Source: Eurosta solidaginis (lineage: Eukaryota; Arthropoda; Insecta; Diptera; Tephritidae). From it: DNA of 64,000 nt. The notes beneath the pieces are model-generated. The model ran no database searches, was not told the DNA's origin, and worked only from the letters and a program-made list of their open reading frames with translations. The stretch covers positions 268,960,392 to 269,024,391 of the forward strand of contig NC_090323.1 in the NCBI RefSeq assembly GCF_040869045.1. The letters run 5' to 3'. Both the position numbers and the translations under genes were made by a program. Of the stretch, positions 10,141 to 22,338 are shown in pieces; positions within the stretch are counted from its first letter, which is position 1, and the number at the start of each line of letters is the position of its first letter.

Positions 10141-12299
10141 TGGGGTCAGCATTACCGCATCTGATAAATATGTGTATGATAAATTCAAGTTTGAAACAGC
10201 ACTCGCCTACTCGAGGCTGAAGTTAACAATAGGGTTGGAGAAGCTGTGAAGTATTATTTGGCGCTTGATGGCCGCTTGAATCTTTTCTTGAGCGAAACAG
10301 TGAACTTGAGGAACATGTTTTATTTTGACTAAGTGTAGTTTTTAAATAAAAAAAATTCGTTCAGCTTATTTAGATCATGTTTTTGTCTTATGGCGTTATT
10401 AAGATAAATTAAAGTACTCCATTTACATTAACCGTGATAAAATTTTATAACAATCTCTTAGCATTTCATACGTTTTTTTCTGATACTTCATCTCTGCCCT
10501 ACTTATCCATTTGGGCTTCATGCAATTCAAGTCATCATATTTAACAAAGCATTTCAACATTATGAACTTTTATTATCACCACAAATTAGTTGTAGCATGT
10601 CTTATTTACTCAGAGTTCAACTTAAGTATGGCAGATTTTGAGTACTCACAGTGACCTCTCACTTCCTTCCTTTAGGCTTTCACACTTCTAGAAAGCATTT
10701 AACACACACACGAACAAACATATATGTGACATATATGTATACTAAATATACAAGTCGACATATTTATATAGTAAAGGAACAGTTGGCAGTTGTTGCAGGA
10801 AGTCACCGAAGTAAGTCATAAGCCAACAACAGACACTTGTTCTTAGTATAACGAGAGTAAATATTATTGAAGTGAATGTCTTTGCGCTTATTGGTTTGTG
10901 TGAATGTTTGTGCGAAGAAGTACTTGAAATTTATTTAATACGAATGTCCATTTGGCCATTTATTTTTATTTCGCTCGGGTAATTGTTCTTGTAATTGAAG
11001 CTTGCAAGCACACTCACACGCACACGCACAAAAGTATCAGAAGCTCTTGAGAGTACAAACGCATACTATGATAGCTCTTGGTGAATATATGCGTGCGCCT
11101 TTTTGCTTTCAAGTAACCGTAATCAACCCTTATATGTACATGAAATGTCCTTGCAAGTACCAACACTTACACACTTGCATACATTTTTATTGCGTGTATC
11201 GGTGCTTATGTGTGCTATTTTTGAATGGGCGTGGTTTTATTACAAATCTCATTGCCCAGCCACGCACACAATAATAAGAATAAGGATAATACAAACAATG
11301 GCAAAATTCCTCTCTCATTGATTGCTCTTCTACTCGCAGCCACTGCGTCAATGTGTTGCCTATTTGTTGAAGCAGCCAAGCTAACTCAGTAAGCATAGCG
11401 AATGCCTCGGTACTTCTTTTGTATATTTGTTTTGTTATTATAATACTTACTCTTCTCTCGTTATCCGATTTTTTATTATTTTTTTTTCAGTTATACTATT
11501 TTTATTTGCTTTGCACCACATTTGATTTTATTTTCGTTTTCTTGATTGCGCTGCCATTTGTGGCTTTTCAGCTTCACTATCTGCCCACACTCCGCAAGGT
11601 GTTAGCACGCCTAGATTCCGTTTCCATTGTTAAAAGGAGCGGATACGTTTTCTGAATTCCTATACCCAGTGGTGAAGTTATCATCGTCATTATCGATTTT
11701 GGCTGTTGCGTAGCAAGTCACGCCAGCTTTTCCTGATTCCCGATAACTGACTCTGCCAGGAAATTCTGAGATCGATTGGAATACTTTCTGGGTCGCAGTG
11801 ACTTTTTGTATTCGCATTACTTGACCTAGCCGGGGAATCCTTTTTGGTTTTTATCTGCGCAAAGTTCGTACAGCTAATGAAACTTTACTTGATGAATGTC
11901 GTTGAATTCACGAGAAGAACCATATGTATTGCGAAGACCCTACCCCCGAATACTTCAGAACCATATTACCTTATTTAGATACCGTGCAATATTTTAAGCC
12001 ATATATCACAACAGGTGAAGTGAGAGACCAATAGTTTTTGAATCTCTTTCAACGAGAGAGGACCTAATTAGACCAAAGAGGTTTTCGTCGGCAGGAGAGT
12101 TTGTCCTTTCTTTAAAATAAGTCTGGTCCTAACCTAAACAGAGTCTAGACAAATAGCACCAGAAGTTGGTTTCAAACTATTCGGAATCATGTCTGAAAAA
12201 ACGGATCTGTCCCATTCTTCCAAGGAAGATTATCTAAAGACACACATGTGCCGTCTTCTTTCAAGGACCGAAGCCCGAAGTCGTACGGAAAGAAAGTTG
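10141..12299. other. No gene seen; minor microsatellites
   Basis: The interval is AT-rich with CA/CACG runs near 10700-10710 and 11010-11030. The short ORFs on both strands have no domain signature. Confidence 0.5.
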
Positions 12300-12409
12300 G
12301 ATCTAACGGAATCGAAACCGGGTTAAGGGTACCATATGCAGCTCTGAAGGAAAAGACAGCAATTCATAGCCAAAATAAGGTTTGATGGAACCTAGCCCGG
12401 GCCCAGAGG

Positions 12410-12930
12410 AATATGCACCGGATATAAAGGAATATATACTGATTGCAAGGCACAAGCCACGGGGTTTGTAGGAATAGACGCGAGATCTGAAAATACCGAA
12501 ATAGGATCTGAAATAACCGAAATCGGAACCAATGCCGAGACTAAAAATAAGTGACATAGCGCAACAGTTTCGAAACCCGATCTGAAGTAGCCTAAACCGG
12601 GTGTAAAGGAAAAGGCACCGGATCTGAAGGAATAGAGACTGAGTTTGAAGGACCAGTCACCGCGTTTGAAGGAACAGGCGCGTGATCTGAAAATACGGAA
12701 ACAGGATATGAAAGAACTGAAACCGGAAACAAAATCGAGTCTTAAGAAAAGTCTCACCACCCAGCGGATTCGGAACCAAATTTGTAGGAACAGACAGCGG
12801 GACTGAAGAAGCAGACATCTGTTCTAACGGAACATACACTGGATCGAAATATACGGACAACGGATCTAAAAGTACCAAAAAAGGATCCAAAGCAACTAGG
12901 ACAGGTTCTGAAAGAATGAACACTAGGGAA
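12410..12930. repeat. Minisatellite: 21-bp monomers in a 200-bp higher-order unit
   Basis: Successive monomers such as gtttgaaggaccagtcaccg, gtttgaaggaacaggcgcgt and atctgaaaatacggaaacag repeat every 21 bp. A larger block beginning gcaccggat starts at 12415 and again at 12615, a 200-bp period, with a more degenerate third block after about 12770. Because 21 is divisible by three, the minus strand stays open in several overlapping ORFs (12303-12923), which read as repetitive nonsense and are not genes. Confidence 0.7.
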
Positions 12931-13264
12931 GATGGAGACCTAGTTCGGTTAAAAGAGACCAGAGCACTGCCATAGAGGAACTGAAATTGTTTGCTGCTTT
13001 AACGTTAAAATGATATCAGTCTTCGGAGGATCCGGTTCAAATAAGAAGAAAAATGCTTTTGAAAGAACCTAAATAAGATCCAAAACTATCAAAAAGTGGT
13101 CTAAGTGAACCGCAAACCGATTCCTTACAAACTTGGTAAACACTAATGATGGCGTTCCAAGTTAGGCTTGCTGAATATCTGTCTAAAACAGAAGGTTACC
13201 CATTCCTATTTGAGCATGAGGATTTTGAAACTTCATCTTCTTCTCCTTCCAGCGATAGGGAGAC

Positions 13265-13400
13265 TCCCTGAAGATTTTGGTGAGTTTCATCGATGCTGCT
13301 TTGAGGGATATTGATCCTGCACGTTCCGGAAAATAGCTCTATAAAGCCACTTGCACCATCTCAAGTAGGATTTGATATGACCTCGTTGAACTTCCAAAGT
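13265..13400 (-). repeat. Degenerate copy of the ACCCGCGG dispersed repeat
   Basis: The minus strand has aatcctacttgagatggtgc and a decayed ttccggaacg..gatc segment, in the same order as 48850-48940. It is short and strongly diverged. Confidence 0.4.
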
Positions 13401-15100
13401 CATACAAGTCGCCTGCTAAATATACAGAATACGCCACTGGTAGAAGAAGTGACAACTGGTTTGGAGGCCCTAGATATTGCGTTGGTAATCCTTTCAAAAG
13501 GTTACGCCCAGTTATCAAAAGGCTGAATTTCCTAATTACAAATATCTGAAAGTACTCTACTATAAAGAGAGCTGATAAACTCGCCACTGGGTATACAATA
13601 TTCTTTTCGGAACCAAATTAGCCTCTCTTATTCTTTAGCTGTGCCGTTATGTTTGGAGAGGTCGCATTATACGGGTACTTGACGATTCACATTCAAAGGA
13701 TTGCGCGTTATTACATCTCTTTGTGGAAGCAGAGGTCGAGAAGGAAAAGAGAAGCAGTTTCTACTGAAATGTTTTTTCTTCTATTTGTTGGTGGCCATTG
13801 CTATTTCAAGTGGGTTTGGCTCAGCATAGCTGGGTTGTTGGCTCCGAGTTGTGAATTGTGTGCGAGTATATAAAACATGCTCATATAAGCGTATAAATAT
13901 GTGATAATAATGATTAAAACTCCTTGTCAGCGTCATTTATGCAAAGGATTTTTTTCGAATTTTTATTTGGCTCCTCGTTAGTTAACCTTTCTACCATGTT
14001 TAACTGATTATGTTCGCCCTTATGGCATGACATGGCATGGCTTAGCATGGTTGATTGTAAGTGATAGTCTGCGATGAATTTATTTGGGATTTTATTTACT
14101 TTCTTTATTGTTGTCATTATGCTTTGTGGAAATTTAGCTGCCACTGGTGCTGCCTCTGCCCCAAATGTATGAATTGATAACGAAGCATGGACAATTATTT
14201 GATAAGTTTCCGCTGTTGTAAAGTGAATTTAATATTCAGTGTTACGGACAAGTGGAAATTTTTTGAATATTATTATATTGAGATGCACCGAAATAAGAAA
14301 GGAAACTCAGCCGCAGTATCTACATTAAGCATAAACAGTTCTAAGTGTATTCTCTCATCCATCCATATAGGTATGTGCAGATAAGAGGAGGGTAAGCATC
14401 GATTGAACTAGCAAATACTTCGACTCAATTTGAAAAATATTTATTGACATATTGAATTTAATAACAGCAGACTCCCAAGCAAGGTTACGGTAACTAGGTT
14501 TTAAAAGAATTAAAGAAAAGGCGCTTTGAGGGCATCTGCATCTACGAACCACGAACTTTATGTGCAGTTTGTTATCGCACATTTCATAGGTGCATAGGCA
14601 AACGTCATTCATTTTAAATATTTTAACGTACACCTAGTGTGGATCCGCCCCTTTGTGCTATCAAGGTGGAACGCCACGAGCGAGCTCAGTGTGAGGGGTA
14701 GGGGCCCTTAACCATTGTCCGCCTTGATGCGGGGCGGATGTTACAATCATTCCCTGTGCAGATGCACACACGTCGAAGGAAACTCAACGGTCCCTGCTAT
14801 TTTTTGCCATATGGCTCCAATTAGAGACTCCAAGGGATCTTCAATCGTTCTCCTCTTTGCCCTTACATGTGAATGTGGTTCTCCTCCTCCTCTGCTTCCG
14901 TAGGCGGATTCCAATATGCATAACTTCGTAAGTTTTAATTGGCTTGAGGAGGTACTCTTTAATTCAAGAGCTAGTGATTTTGCTCAACTCTAATTTGTTC
15001 AGATAATAAAAAACTGCTTGGCGCGATTTAACTCCAAGAAAATTTTTGCCGTGCTTCTCTTCCAACTTACGTCCTGCTCTGCAGCTTCAAGGTAGACAAA
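13401..15100. other. No gene seen
   Basis: There are scattered ORFs of 60 to 92 codons without domains. The GC-rich patch 14640-14900 might be a relic of something coding, but I recognise no motif in any frame. Confidence 0.45.
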
Positions 15101-15104
15101 TTTC

Positions 15105-15190
15105 AACTAAGAAGCTTTTCATGCCAGAAATACACTCGGAACCCAGCTTAGAAAAATTTGTTTCTAATTGGAAAAACCCGTTTTCTAAGT
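15105..15190 (-). mobile_element. Fragment of the tRNA-derived SINE (body only)
   Basis: The block gaagcttttcatgccagaaa, tacactcggaa, cagcttagaaaaattt and tctaattggaaaaac matches the body of the minus copy at 55456-55800. The cggcag/ggggcgacc part is deleted, and the tRNA head and the 3' end are absent. Confidence 0.6.
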
Positions 15191-16085
15191 TCCATTGATC
15201 GCGTTTTTGTGGGTTAGCCCAAGAATACATAAATTGTTAATATCACAAATGCACTCGTCCGCCCAAATTATGCAATGAAGTTGATGCAGGGACCTCACCA
15301 CTCGCCGCCGTATTCGAATAGGCTCGGACTTGTCGCCTGGTTGCTTTATCGATGCCTCCATTTAAGAAGTCAGAGAATTGCTATCATATAAGCACTTTTT
15401 GGACCATGGTTACTTGGTCACCGCTTCCTTTCTTACAATAATTCGCATCTGCTTTGGGACATTCCGTTTAAAATTTTTAAATTTTTATGCATTGTTATTT
15501 TTGCTGGCTAGTACCTGAAAACGAGATCGTGATCCTTGAATCGTGAGTACTAGAATTGGTTTCGAGGGTTTCGTTCGAGTTCAGCTGTGTAGCTTTATGT
15601 ACATAAGTATCCTTTAACCCACTGCTGAGCACGACCAAAGTCCGATACTGGCAAAATTGATCAGCCTTAATCCGCAATGTGAGGTTAAATTGTGGAGGAT
15701 GAATTGTCCGAGTCGGGTGCCAAGCGCAACTTCTCTATCGTAGCGGAAACGGCGCTCGTATGTGCGTTCCAGGTGATAGAAAAATGGGTCTTTCTACCTA
15801 TATCATTAAGAATTAGACATTACAGGTGCAGAAGCCTTAGGACGGGTGGAGAGATGAAAAGACATTAGAAACATTTTTATTCGGTTGAGGGTACTGAAAG
15901 GCTACCAGATCTCTGCAGTGTCTTTAAGGAGGAAACTGCAGGCGAAAAGAAAGCAATAGAAAACCAGGAGAAAGCGTGTTTAAACTACAGTTGCGGCTAT
16001 ATATTATCAGACAGCGCTTAAGGAATAATCTCACAGTTGTTCATCAGGAAGTGCTCTGGAATGTACGCAAGCTTTGGGTAGACTT
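15191..16085. other. No gene seen
   Basis: I found no supported feature. The right part may be decayed ORF2 of the LINE that follows. Confidence 0.4.
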
Positions 16086-16089
16086 ACCT

Positions 16090-16640
16090 CAGGCCAAAAT
16101 CTTCATCCATACTAGGCTTCCGGTAATAAAGTAATAGAAGGTAACGGAAAGGCTGGAAAGTTGGCAAAGGAGGGTGCAGTACTCGTTGAATCGACGGTAG
16201 AGCTCCCATTCTGCTTTGGATAAATCAAAAGGAGACAGAAGTTGCAATTGGTCCGTCAAGCAGGAAGGAGAGCAGACTCAAGGCTCATTATGGGTATACT
16301 AGCTGGACACTGATTTCTTACGTCACATGCTTATACGTGAGGGCTTGTCAGGAACTCCAGATGTAGAATGTCAGAGGTGCAGGAAGAAACAGTCGCGCAA
16401 GCTTGTGCGGTGTTCGTGTTTCCTGCAAAAAAACTGCAGCTACTAAGGATGGCAGAGTTATCAGATCTCGAGGCAGCTATTAAGCTAAGTGCTGGAAAAT
16501 TTCTAGTATTCACCAAGAGTACGGAGTTAATTTATAACATAAGTCCTGCTACCTAATAGGAGTTTATCTGGTAAAACTATGGACAAATTCAGTTTATGTG
16601 AGGTCTTGACTGACCGGCCAGTTCAACATAACCTACCCTA
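16090..16640 (+). pseudogene. R1/I-type LINE relic: ORF2 C-terminus and 3' UTR
   Basis: In shifting frames the plus strand encodes ESTVELPFCFG, then IKRRQKLQLVRQAGRRADS, then RCRMSEVQEETVAQACAVF. It ends LRMAELSDLEAAIKLS.GKFLVFTKSTELIYN and a stop near 16554. The 3' UTR contains gaccggccagttcaac. These match the post-RNase-H tail of the LINE on the minus strand at 46096-46690 (IKRRQELHMIHQAGKTWT). Several stops and frameshifts show it is dead. Confidence 0.7.
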
Positions 16641-17975
16641 AACATTTACAAATCGGTTGCTGCAAGATGACCAGAATGATCTTTGAAGCTGTTGAAATTC
16701 TTTAGATTTTTCTCATGCATAAAACCGTCCAGACCCGATCTTCTATTGGGTATTTGATATATATTGGAATGAATTTCCGTCATCGCTGGGCAATTTCAGC
16801 TTGAAGGTGGCGTTGTGCCATCGTGAGTGTAGTTTTTCATATTTCGTTAATGAAGCAAAATAATAATAAGCCGCGCAATATCTTCGCTAGTTTAGAAATA
16901 TGTAGATACAGAAATCGAGAGATGCATTGTTCCTTGCAAAGAAAAAACATTTAAGTGCTTCGTAAGATTATTAATTAATTTATGAATCCAATACTCATGA
17001 AACTTTTTATTTCGATGCTGCCCTTAAACGCTCATCTTATTAGCAAAAATAGCAAGTCTGTCGCTCAGTTTCTGTTTCGATTATTTCAAGACAACCTTGC
17101 CCAATAAGCATAAATATCAATTATAAAGCTCATTAACCAGAAATGCTCAAATTATAAGAATAGGTTTAGTACCCCATACCCCTTTGACACTTTATTGCTG
17201 CACCATTTGCCAGTTACCACATGCTTACCAGCAATTCCGACCCAATAACTCAAATGAATAATCACACTTTGGGCATTCTCGGCAATTGAAAGTCAACACT
17301 TCTTGCACATTGGAAGCAAATAAAACAATCGTTTTGCTCGGTAATAAAGATGAAAATTTTATTAAAAGATGTCCGGAACAGATGTCACAGCATTCATTTC
17401 GCACGCTGCCTACTCTTCTCAGGCTGGCACGGCAGGCATCAACCGCCCACCACCATTAACCCAAAGCACAGTCCACAGACAGCAGGGCTTCTGGCAGTCG
17501 GACAAAAAACTCATTGTGCGTGGAATGAAATGAAATGCCGCGCCGTCATGAAATACATTTTATAATCTTTTATCGCAGTTTTTCTGCTTCATAGCACTAA
17601 ATTGTGTAGCTTTGTATGTTTGTATGTGTGTCTGTGTGTGTGTGTGTAGACAAATATTCCCACATAAATACTCGATTATATACTTTGTTGATCAAGTATG
17701 AACTTATTCTATGACAAGATTCGAAGGGTAGAGCGACTGTTGGTTGGTTGGTTGGCATTCACATTTTCGTATTTATGCCAGTGTTAACGCTATGAAAAGC
17801 CCATAATTTGCGATTTTTCTCATTGTTGCCACATCGCAGCATCCCCAACCTGATGTTGTTGCAAGCTTAGTCAGTTCACCAGCCACTCAGCGCTAGAGAA
17901 GCGGTCACATCATTTGTGATTTGGTAAAAAAATCGATAGAAAACAGAAATTCAGTATTGGCATGCCTAAAGAAAA

Positions 17976-18007
<32 letters not shown>

Positions 18008-18780
18008 AGTCCTCCCCCTACCTAAAGATTGCATACGTTTGCTGTCATCTGTCGCCAGCGACGGCTGCGGAGGAGTCAATTACGCTTCACTTACAATTCG
18101 TTTATTCGAACGCTGCCATAATTTCATTACCACCCTTCTTAAGCTGCGTGGAAGACACAAATTCACCGCTTTTTCATAAATTTGTACTCATATTTATTTG
18201 CTTCTTTTACTTTGTACGAATGTCTCCAAAATCTTTTCGGCATAAGCAGTTGTAGCAGATTGTCGCAATCACCTTGTCACAGCGCCTTTATTTATGCTAC
18301 ATAAATACTTTAACTGTACACGCAAGAAAGCATATGTGTGTGTGTGTGTTCACACTAGATTGATTTTACTTCTCATTATTGACAAACGAGATTTATTTTA
18401 TTTTATTTCATTTTATTGTTCACATTTGCGTAAATTGTTATTATAACTGTATATTATAGCGTTCCGATGGAGAATAACGATCATAATAATGATATGCTGT
18501 CAATAACATTCGCATATGGAATTACTTGACGAATGTACATTAAGACGATATAATGCTTTGATGATGTGAAGTGACTTATTGACTATATGTTGATGAAGTA
18601 AAATTTTATTATTATTTTGGTTAACTCATAACGCGGTAATTAAACAAAGAATCACAGCCAGTCTTTCGGCTATACAAATTCGTCTTTGCCGATTTAATTA
18701 AGATGAGCAAGAAGATATTGCGCTAAATAAATAGCCAAAAGAAGAAAGGTTTGGTAATAATTTGGTGTCTAAATATAATA
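16641..18780. other. No gene; TG microsatellites
   Basis: The interval holds a (TG)n tract at 17630-17648, a longer (GT)14 at about 17975-18003 and a (TG)8 at 18335-18351. Otherwise it is AT-rich without coding signal. Confidence 0.55.
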
Positions 18781-19080
18781 TGGGCGGCCACCGTGGTGTG
18801 GCGTGCTCCGCCTATTACACTGAGGGTCCTGGGTATAACTCCCGGGTAAAGTAACATCAAAAATTTACAAAAATGTTTATTCAATTAGCGAAAAGTTCTT
18901 CAAATCGGCGTCGCCCCTCGGAAGTGATTTGACAAACATTCGGAGTGTTTTTCTGCCATGAAAAGCTTCTCAGCATAACAAACGGCCAATTTGGAGAAAA
19001 AATTTAAAGAAGCACGACGCAAATTGGAAGAGAAACTCGGCCTAGATCTCCTTGGAGGTATATCGCGCCAAGTATTTTTT
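18781..19080 (+). mobile_element. tRNA-derived SINE, copy B
   Basis: It begins cggccaccgtggtgtggcgt (the A box has lost about 6 bp) and has a decayed B box (gggtataactcccgggtaaa). The body continues through cgtcgcccctcggaag and tttctgccatgaaaagc to aaattggaagagaaactcgg and gaggtatatcgcgccaagta, then a T-run. It lacks the stretch between cttctcag and cggccaatttg of copy C. Possible target repeat: aatatg/aatata. Confidence 0.75.
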
Positions 19081-20455
19081 TTAATATAGTATCATTTTAG
19101 CTTTCTTCTAATTTGATAGCTCTTTCAAATAATATAATTTCTCAAGGTCCTCAAAATAGGTGTTTGTTTCCATTTCTTCAGGTTTGGAATGAGGAATAAG
19201 CCACAGTGACCAGGTATGGAGAGAATATATAAGGTGGCAGCTCGTCACCAATTTTATGAATATTTCTAAGGAGAATGCGCACAAGACTGAGTACAAAATA
19301 AAATGTGCAAAGCAAGGCACTAAAACTTGATCGTTATATCTAGAGGTTCTCGGAAATTATTTAAAGTTGTTTTTCGGATGGAAGAAGTTGCTCCTTTTTG
19401 TGCCTAAGGCTCACTTGCAGAATGGCAATTTGACTTTTTAGCTCAGGGTTGACCTGACATGAGCGATTTAATTCATATATTTTGGACAAATTTTTTAAAT
19501 TAACTTTGAGCTAAAAAATAACTAGCCATAGTGAAATGTTTTATCCGTTCTTAAAATGTATGAAAAAAATATTTTCGGCATGATGCATGATGCAATAAAA
19601 CAGACAGGTGAAGTCAGTAGTAGGGTAAAGTTGGGTAGAAAACTCGTCAAAAAAAAAAACGAAATATTTATAATGCAAATAGTGAATTTGTAAGAAAATG
19701 GATACGGTAATTTAGTCGTTATTCTAACGGTCCAAAATAAATTAACTTCCATTAATTCCAACAACTTCGGAATTTCGAAAGGACTTAATAAAAACTTAAG
19801 TTAAAAAAGTAAAAAAAAAAAAACATTATTATAAATAACATGATGTAATAACAAGGTGGTCTATGTAGTGACAGCTCATTTTGAAAACTCCCATACAAAA
19901 CGAAGGATTAGAGAAAGGGGAAGAAAGAAGAGGCCCTTTTGCGAAATGGTATTAAATTTAGTACTATTTTGTATCAAAGAAATAAGTACATTTTTTTACA
20001 TGTTTCATGAAAACTTTCTTATATTAATATATGTTAATGACAGGCTCTACGAATAAACTTCTAGTTCTGCTATAAAAAGTTTCTGAGAGACTTCAGCAGC
20101 CCTAGCAGATTCCGCTCAAAGGCCAGCCACTTAAATATATATCACTATTATTTCTTCAAAGGCTTCTTGGACCTAATGTTTTTGAATTCACGTGTATATG
20201 GCAAACTGGAAATATTTTGCTTAGTTTGTGTTCCGAAGGGCAAAATGAATTACAAGAAGATTAAGTCAGCGCACGGTATGGGTTAACTTAATGAAGACCA
20301 CACTCCTCCCCTTATACTGCCTGCTATTCGACGTATTATAGCTAGCTGGTAGTAAGAGAAGCAGCTCTTCGACAAAATCACTTTCGATATCTCGGATGTT
20401 TGTTAGGAGCGACGAGAGCTCTTTTTCAATTCGAAGGGTCTTGAATTGAACGGAT
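19081..20455. other. No gene seen
   Basis: The interval is AT-rich with short unsupported ORFs. Confidence 0.5.
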
Positions 20456-20459
20456 TTAG

Positions 20460-20645
20460 GGGCTTAGGATACTCACGCGGCAGGCATACCTGTCGTAAAG
20501 AGCGACTAAAATCACCAAATATAGGGTTCAGCGCCGTAATATCAAATCGTTCTCGAGAGGATCGGTTTATTACCTTAATGTAGCTAGTTTCTGGAACCAG
20601 ACTGAACGGCAGAGTTGGGGGTGGAGTATTCTGCCATCAGCTCGG
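20460..20645 (+). repeat. Degenerate copy of the ACCCGCGG dispersed repeat
   Basis: It starts actcacgcggcaggcatacc and tgtcgtaaagagcgactaaa, then jumps to atatcaaatcgttctcgaga and ttaccttaatgtagctagtt. The order is that of 48645-48900 with an internal deletion. Confidence 0.6.
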
Positions 20646-20939
20646 TGTTAGTCCCCAAATTGGAATGCCTGATACCAACATCATCGTCCACGTTAGGCTG
20701 ATTTCTTGGCCAAGGCGACCAGAAAGTTTCCGTCAGTGGAGATTTAGCGGGGCTGCTATAATTACCAATAATCCTAATGGAAACAATACTTTTTGCCTTG
20801 TCGGGCTTTGTTGGTATCTCAGCATCAAATCGGATGACGGCTACGTTATAAGTCGCAAGTCTTATAACTCGATCCTATAATCACTACTAAGTAGCGAACC
20901 AATGGAGGGGTGATATTCTGTCGACCAACATAGTAGAAA

Positions 20940-21130
20940 GGTCGCGTCTGCCAACTTCAACGCTAGGAGGGACAAAACGTACATATATTTGGCCGCAAAG
21001 CTGGAAGGTTCAGCCCCTACAACAATACCTCTTGCAATGAATTGAGACTGATCGACTTTGCCTGCGACAGAGACATGTTTTATACTCCTGTCCTGCCTTT
21101 CGGTCGAAAAAATAAAAAAAGATAGCTACA
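20940..21130 (+). pseudogene. LINE endonuclease-domain relic
   Basis: A plus-strand frame reads FGRKAGRFSPYNNTSCNELR then LIDFACDRDM. This resembles the apurinic endonuclease segment of LINEs, in which a GRFSLH-type motif precedes RLIDFA. It is interrupted upstream and downstream by stops. The neighbouring ACCCGCGG repeat may have been part of the same insertion. Confidence 0.45.
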
Positions 21131-21798
21131 TGTGGAAGGCATGTTTGGATTTTTGGATGTGCGCAACCCAAAATGGCATCCAACTCGCTACAGCAGAGGC
21201 AGATTACCTGGAAAAGGAAATGAGAAGACCGACTTATAAAAAAATGTTTAGAAAGTGAACTATCATAATTATTTTAAACATTTTACCTTCATATTTTAAC
21301 GAAAATATCCAAATTTCAAAAATTTTGTTTAGTAAACACAATTATTTTATCACGAATTTGAATGATAGAAAAGTCAACACAAAACAGAATTGGAAGAAAA
21401 AAGTGATGCCGTTGCATACTTTTGGAGGAAAACTGATTTGTATGGTTTTTACTAAACTTTTTCTTCTGAATAAAAAAGTAGTTTTGTAAAGAGGCAAATT
21501 GAGTTTCAGAGTGGGAGTTCAATATGGCGGATTAGAAAGAGAAGCTGCCAACGTCAGTCACCTTGTAATTGCATCATGGAAAATAACTAAAAATTTTTGT
21601 TGGATACATTTGTCATTTTTGAGAGAGGAGCATTTGACTCCTGAAAAAGAATATTACTTAGGATTAAATAAGCAATTGGGAAGTAAAGCCATATTACGGC
21701 AAAAAGAAATCGAGCTCGTATATGCACCTTATAGCTTTAGACTAGTTGTTTGCTCGTGAAATATGAACGGTGGTGGTATGTAAGAGATATGTATGTTA

Positions 21799-22102
21799 CA
21801 CTGGGTCGATTTATTAACCGATATCGCGCCATCGATTTTTCGATAGGATTTGCGCTTAGGGAAACAAGTTCCACTACGCCAACGTTTTTATAACAGTTTT
21901 TTGCAAAAAAAAAAAATATATATTTGGGGCTTTGAGGAGTGTTTTGGTCGAAAAATTTACTCTTTCGCCATTTTTTTTTTTGCAGGCTCGAAAATTATTT
22001 TTTTGGGTATGCGTAGTGGAACTTTTTTTCCCAAGCGCAAATCCTATCGAAAAATCGATGGCGCGATATCGGTTAACTTTCGTCCATACAAATCGACCCA
22101 GG
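21799..22102. mobile_element. Foldback MITE with about 80-bp inverted repeats and TTA duplication
   Basis: The left end CACTGGGTCGATTT and the right end, inverted, CCTGGGTCGATTT are flanked by TTA (21796-21798 and 22103-22105). Both arms contain ttaaccgatatcgcgccatc, gatttttcgataggatttgc and gttccactacgc. The 130-bp centre is AT-rich. The element is 304 bp with no real ORF; the overlapping ORFs are shadows. Confidence 0.75.
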
Positions 22103-22338
22103 TTAATGTATGTACATATAATTTTTTCATAGACTAATACTTGGAATGTTCCAAATTTTTGCTTGCAAAATAAAAAATAATTAAATTTATAAAACCTAAT
22201 TTTCTAAATAATCGTCTAGAAGAAAACAAGTTTTCCAAAAAAAAAAAATTTAAGTCAAAGGCCCACTTTATAACTATTTTGATTTTTTCAACTGAGAAGA
22301 ATTTATGCAGACACTTAATATCTAGGAGCCCCAAATTA

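Noticed and set aside
12303..12923. Minus ORFs of 84 to 122 codons
   Set aside because: They overlap each other in different frames over a 21-bp minisatellite.
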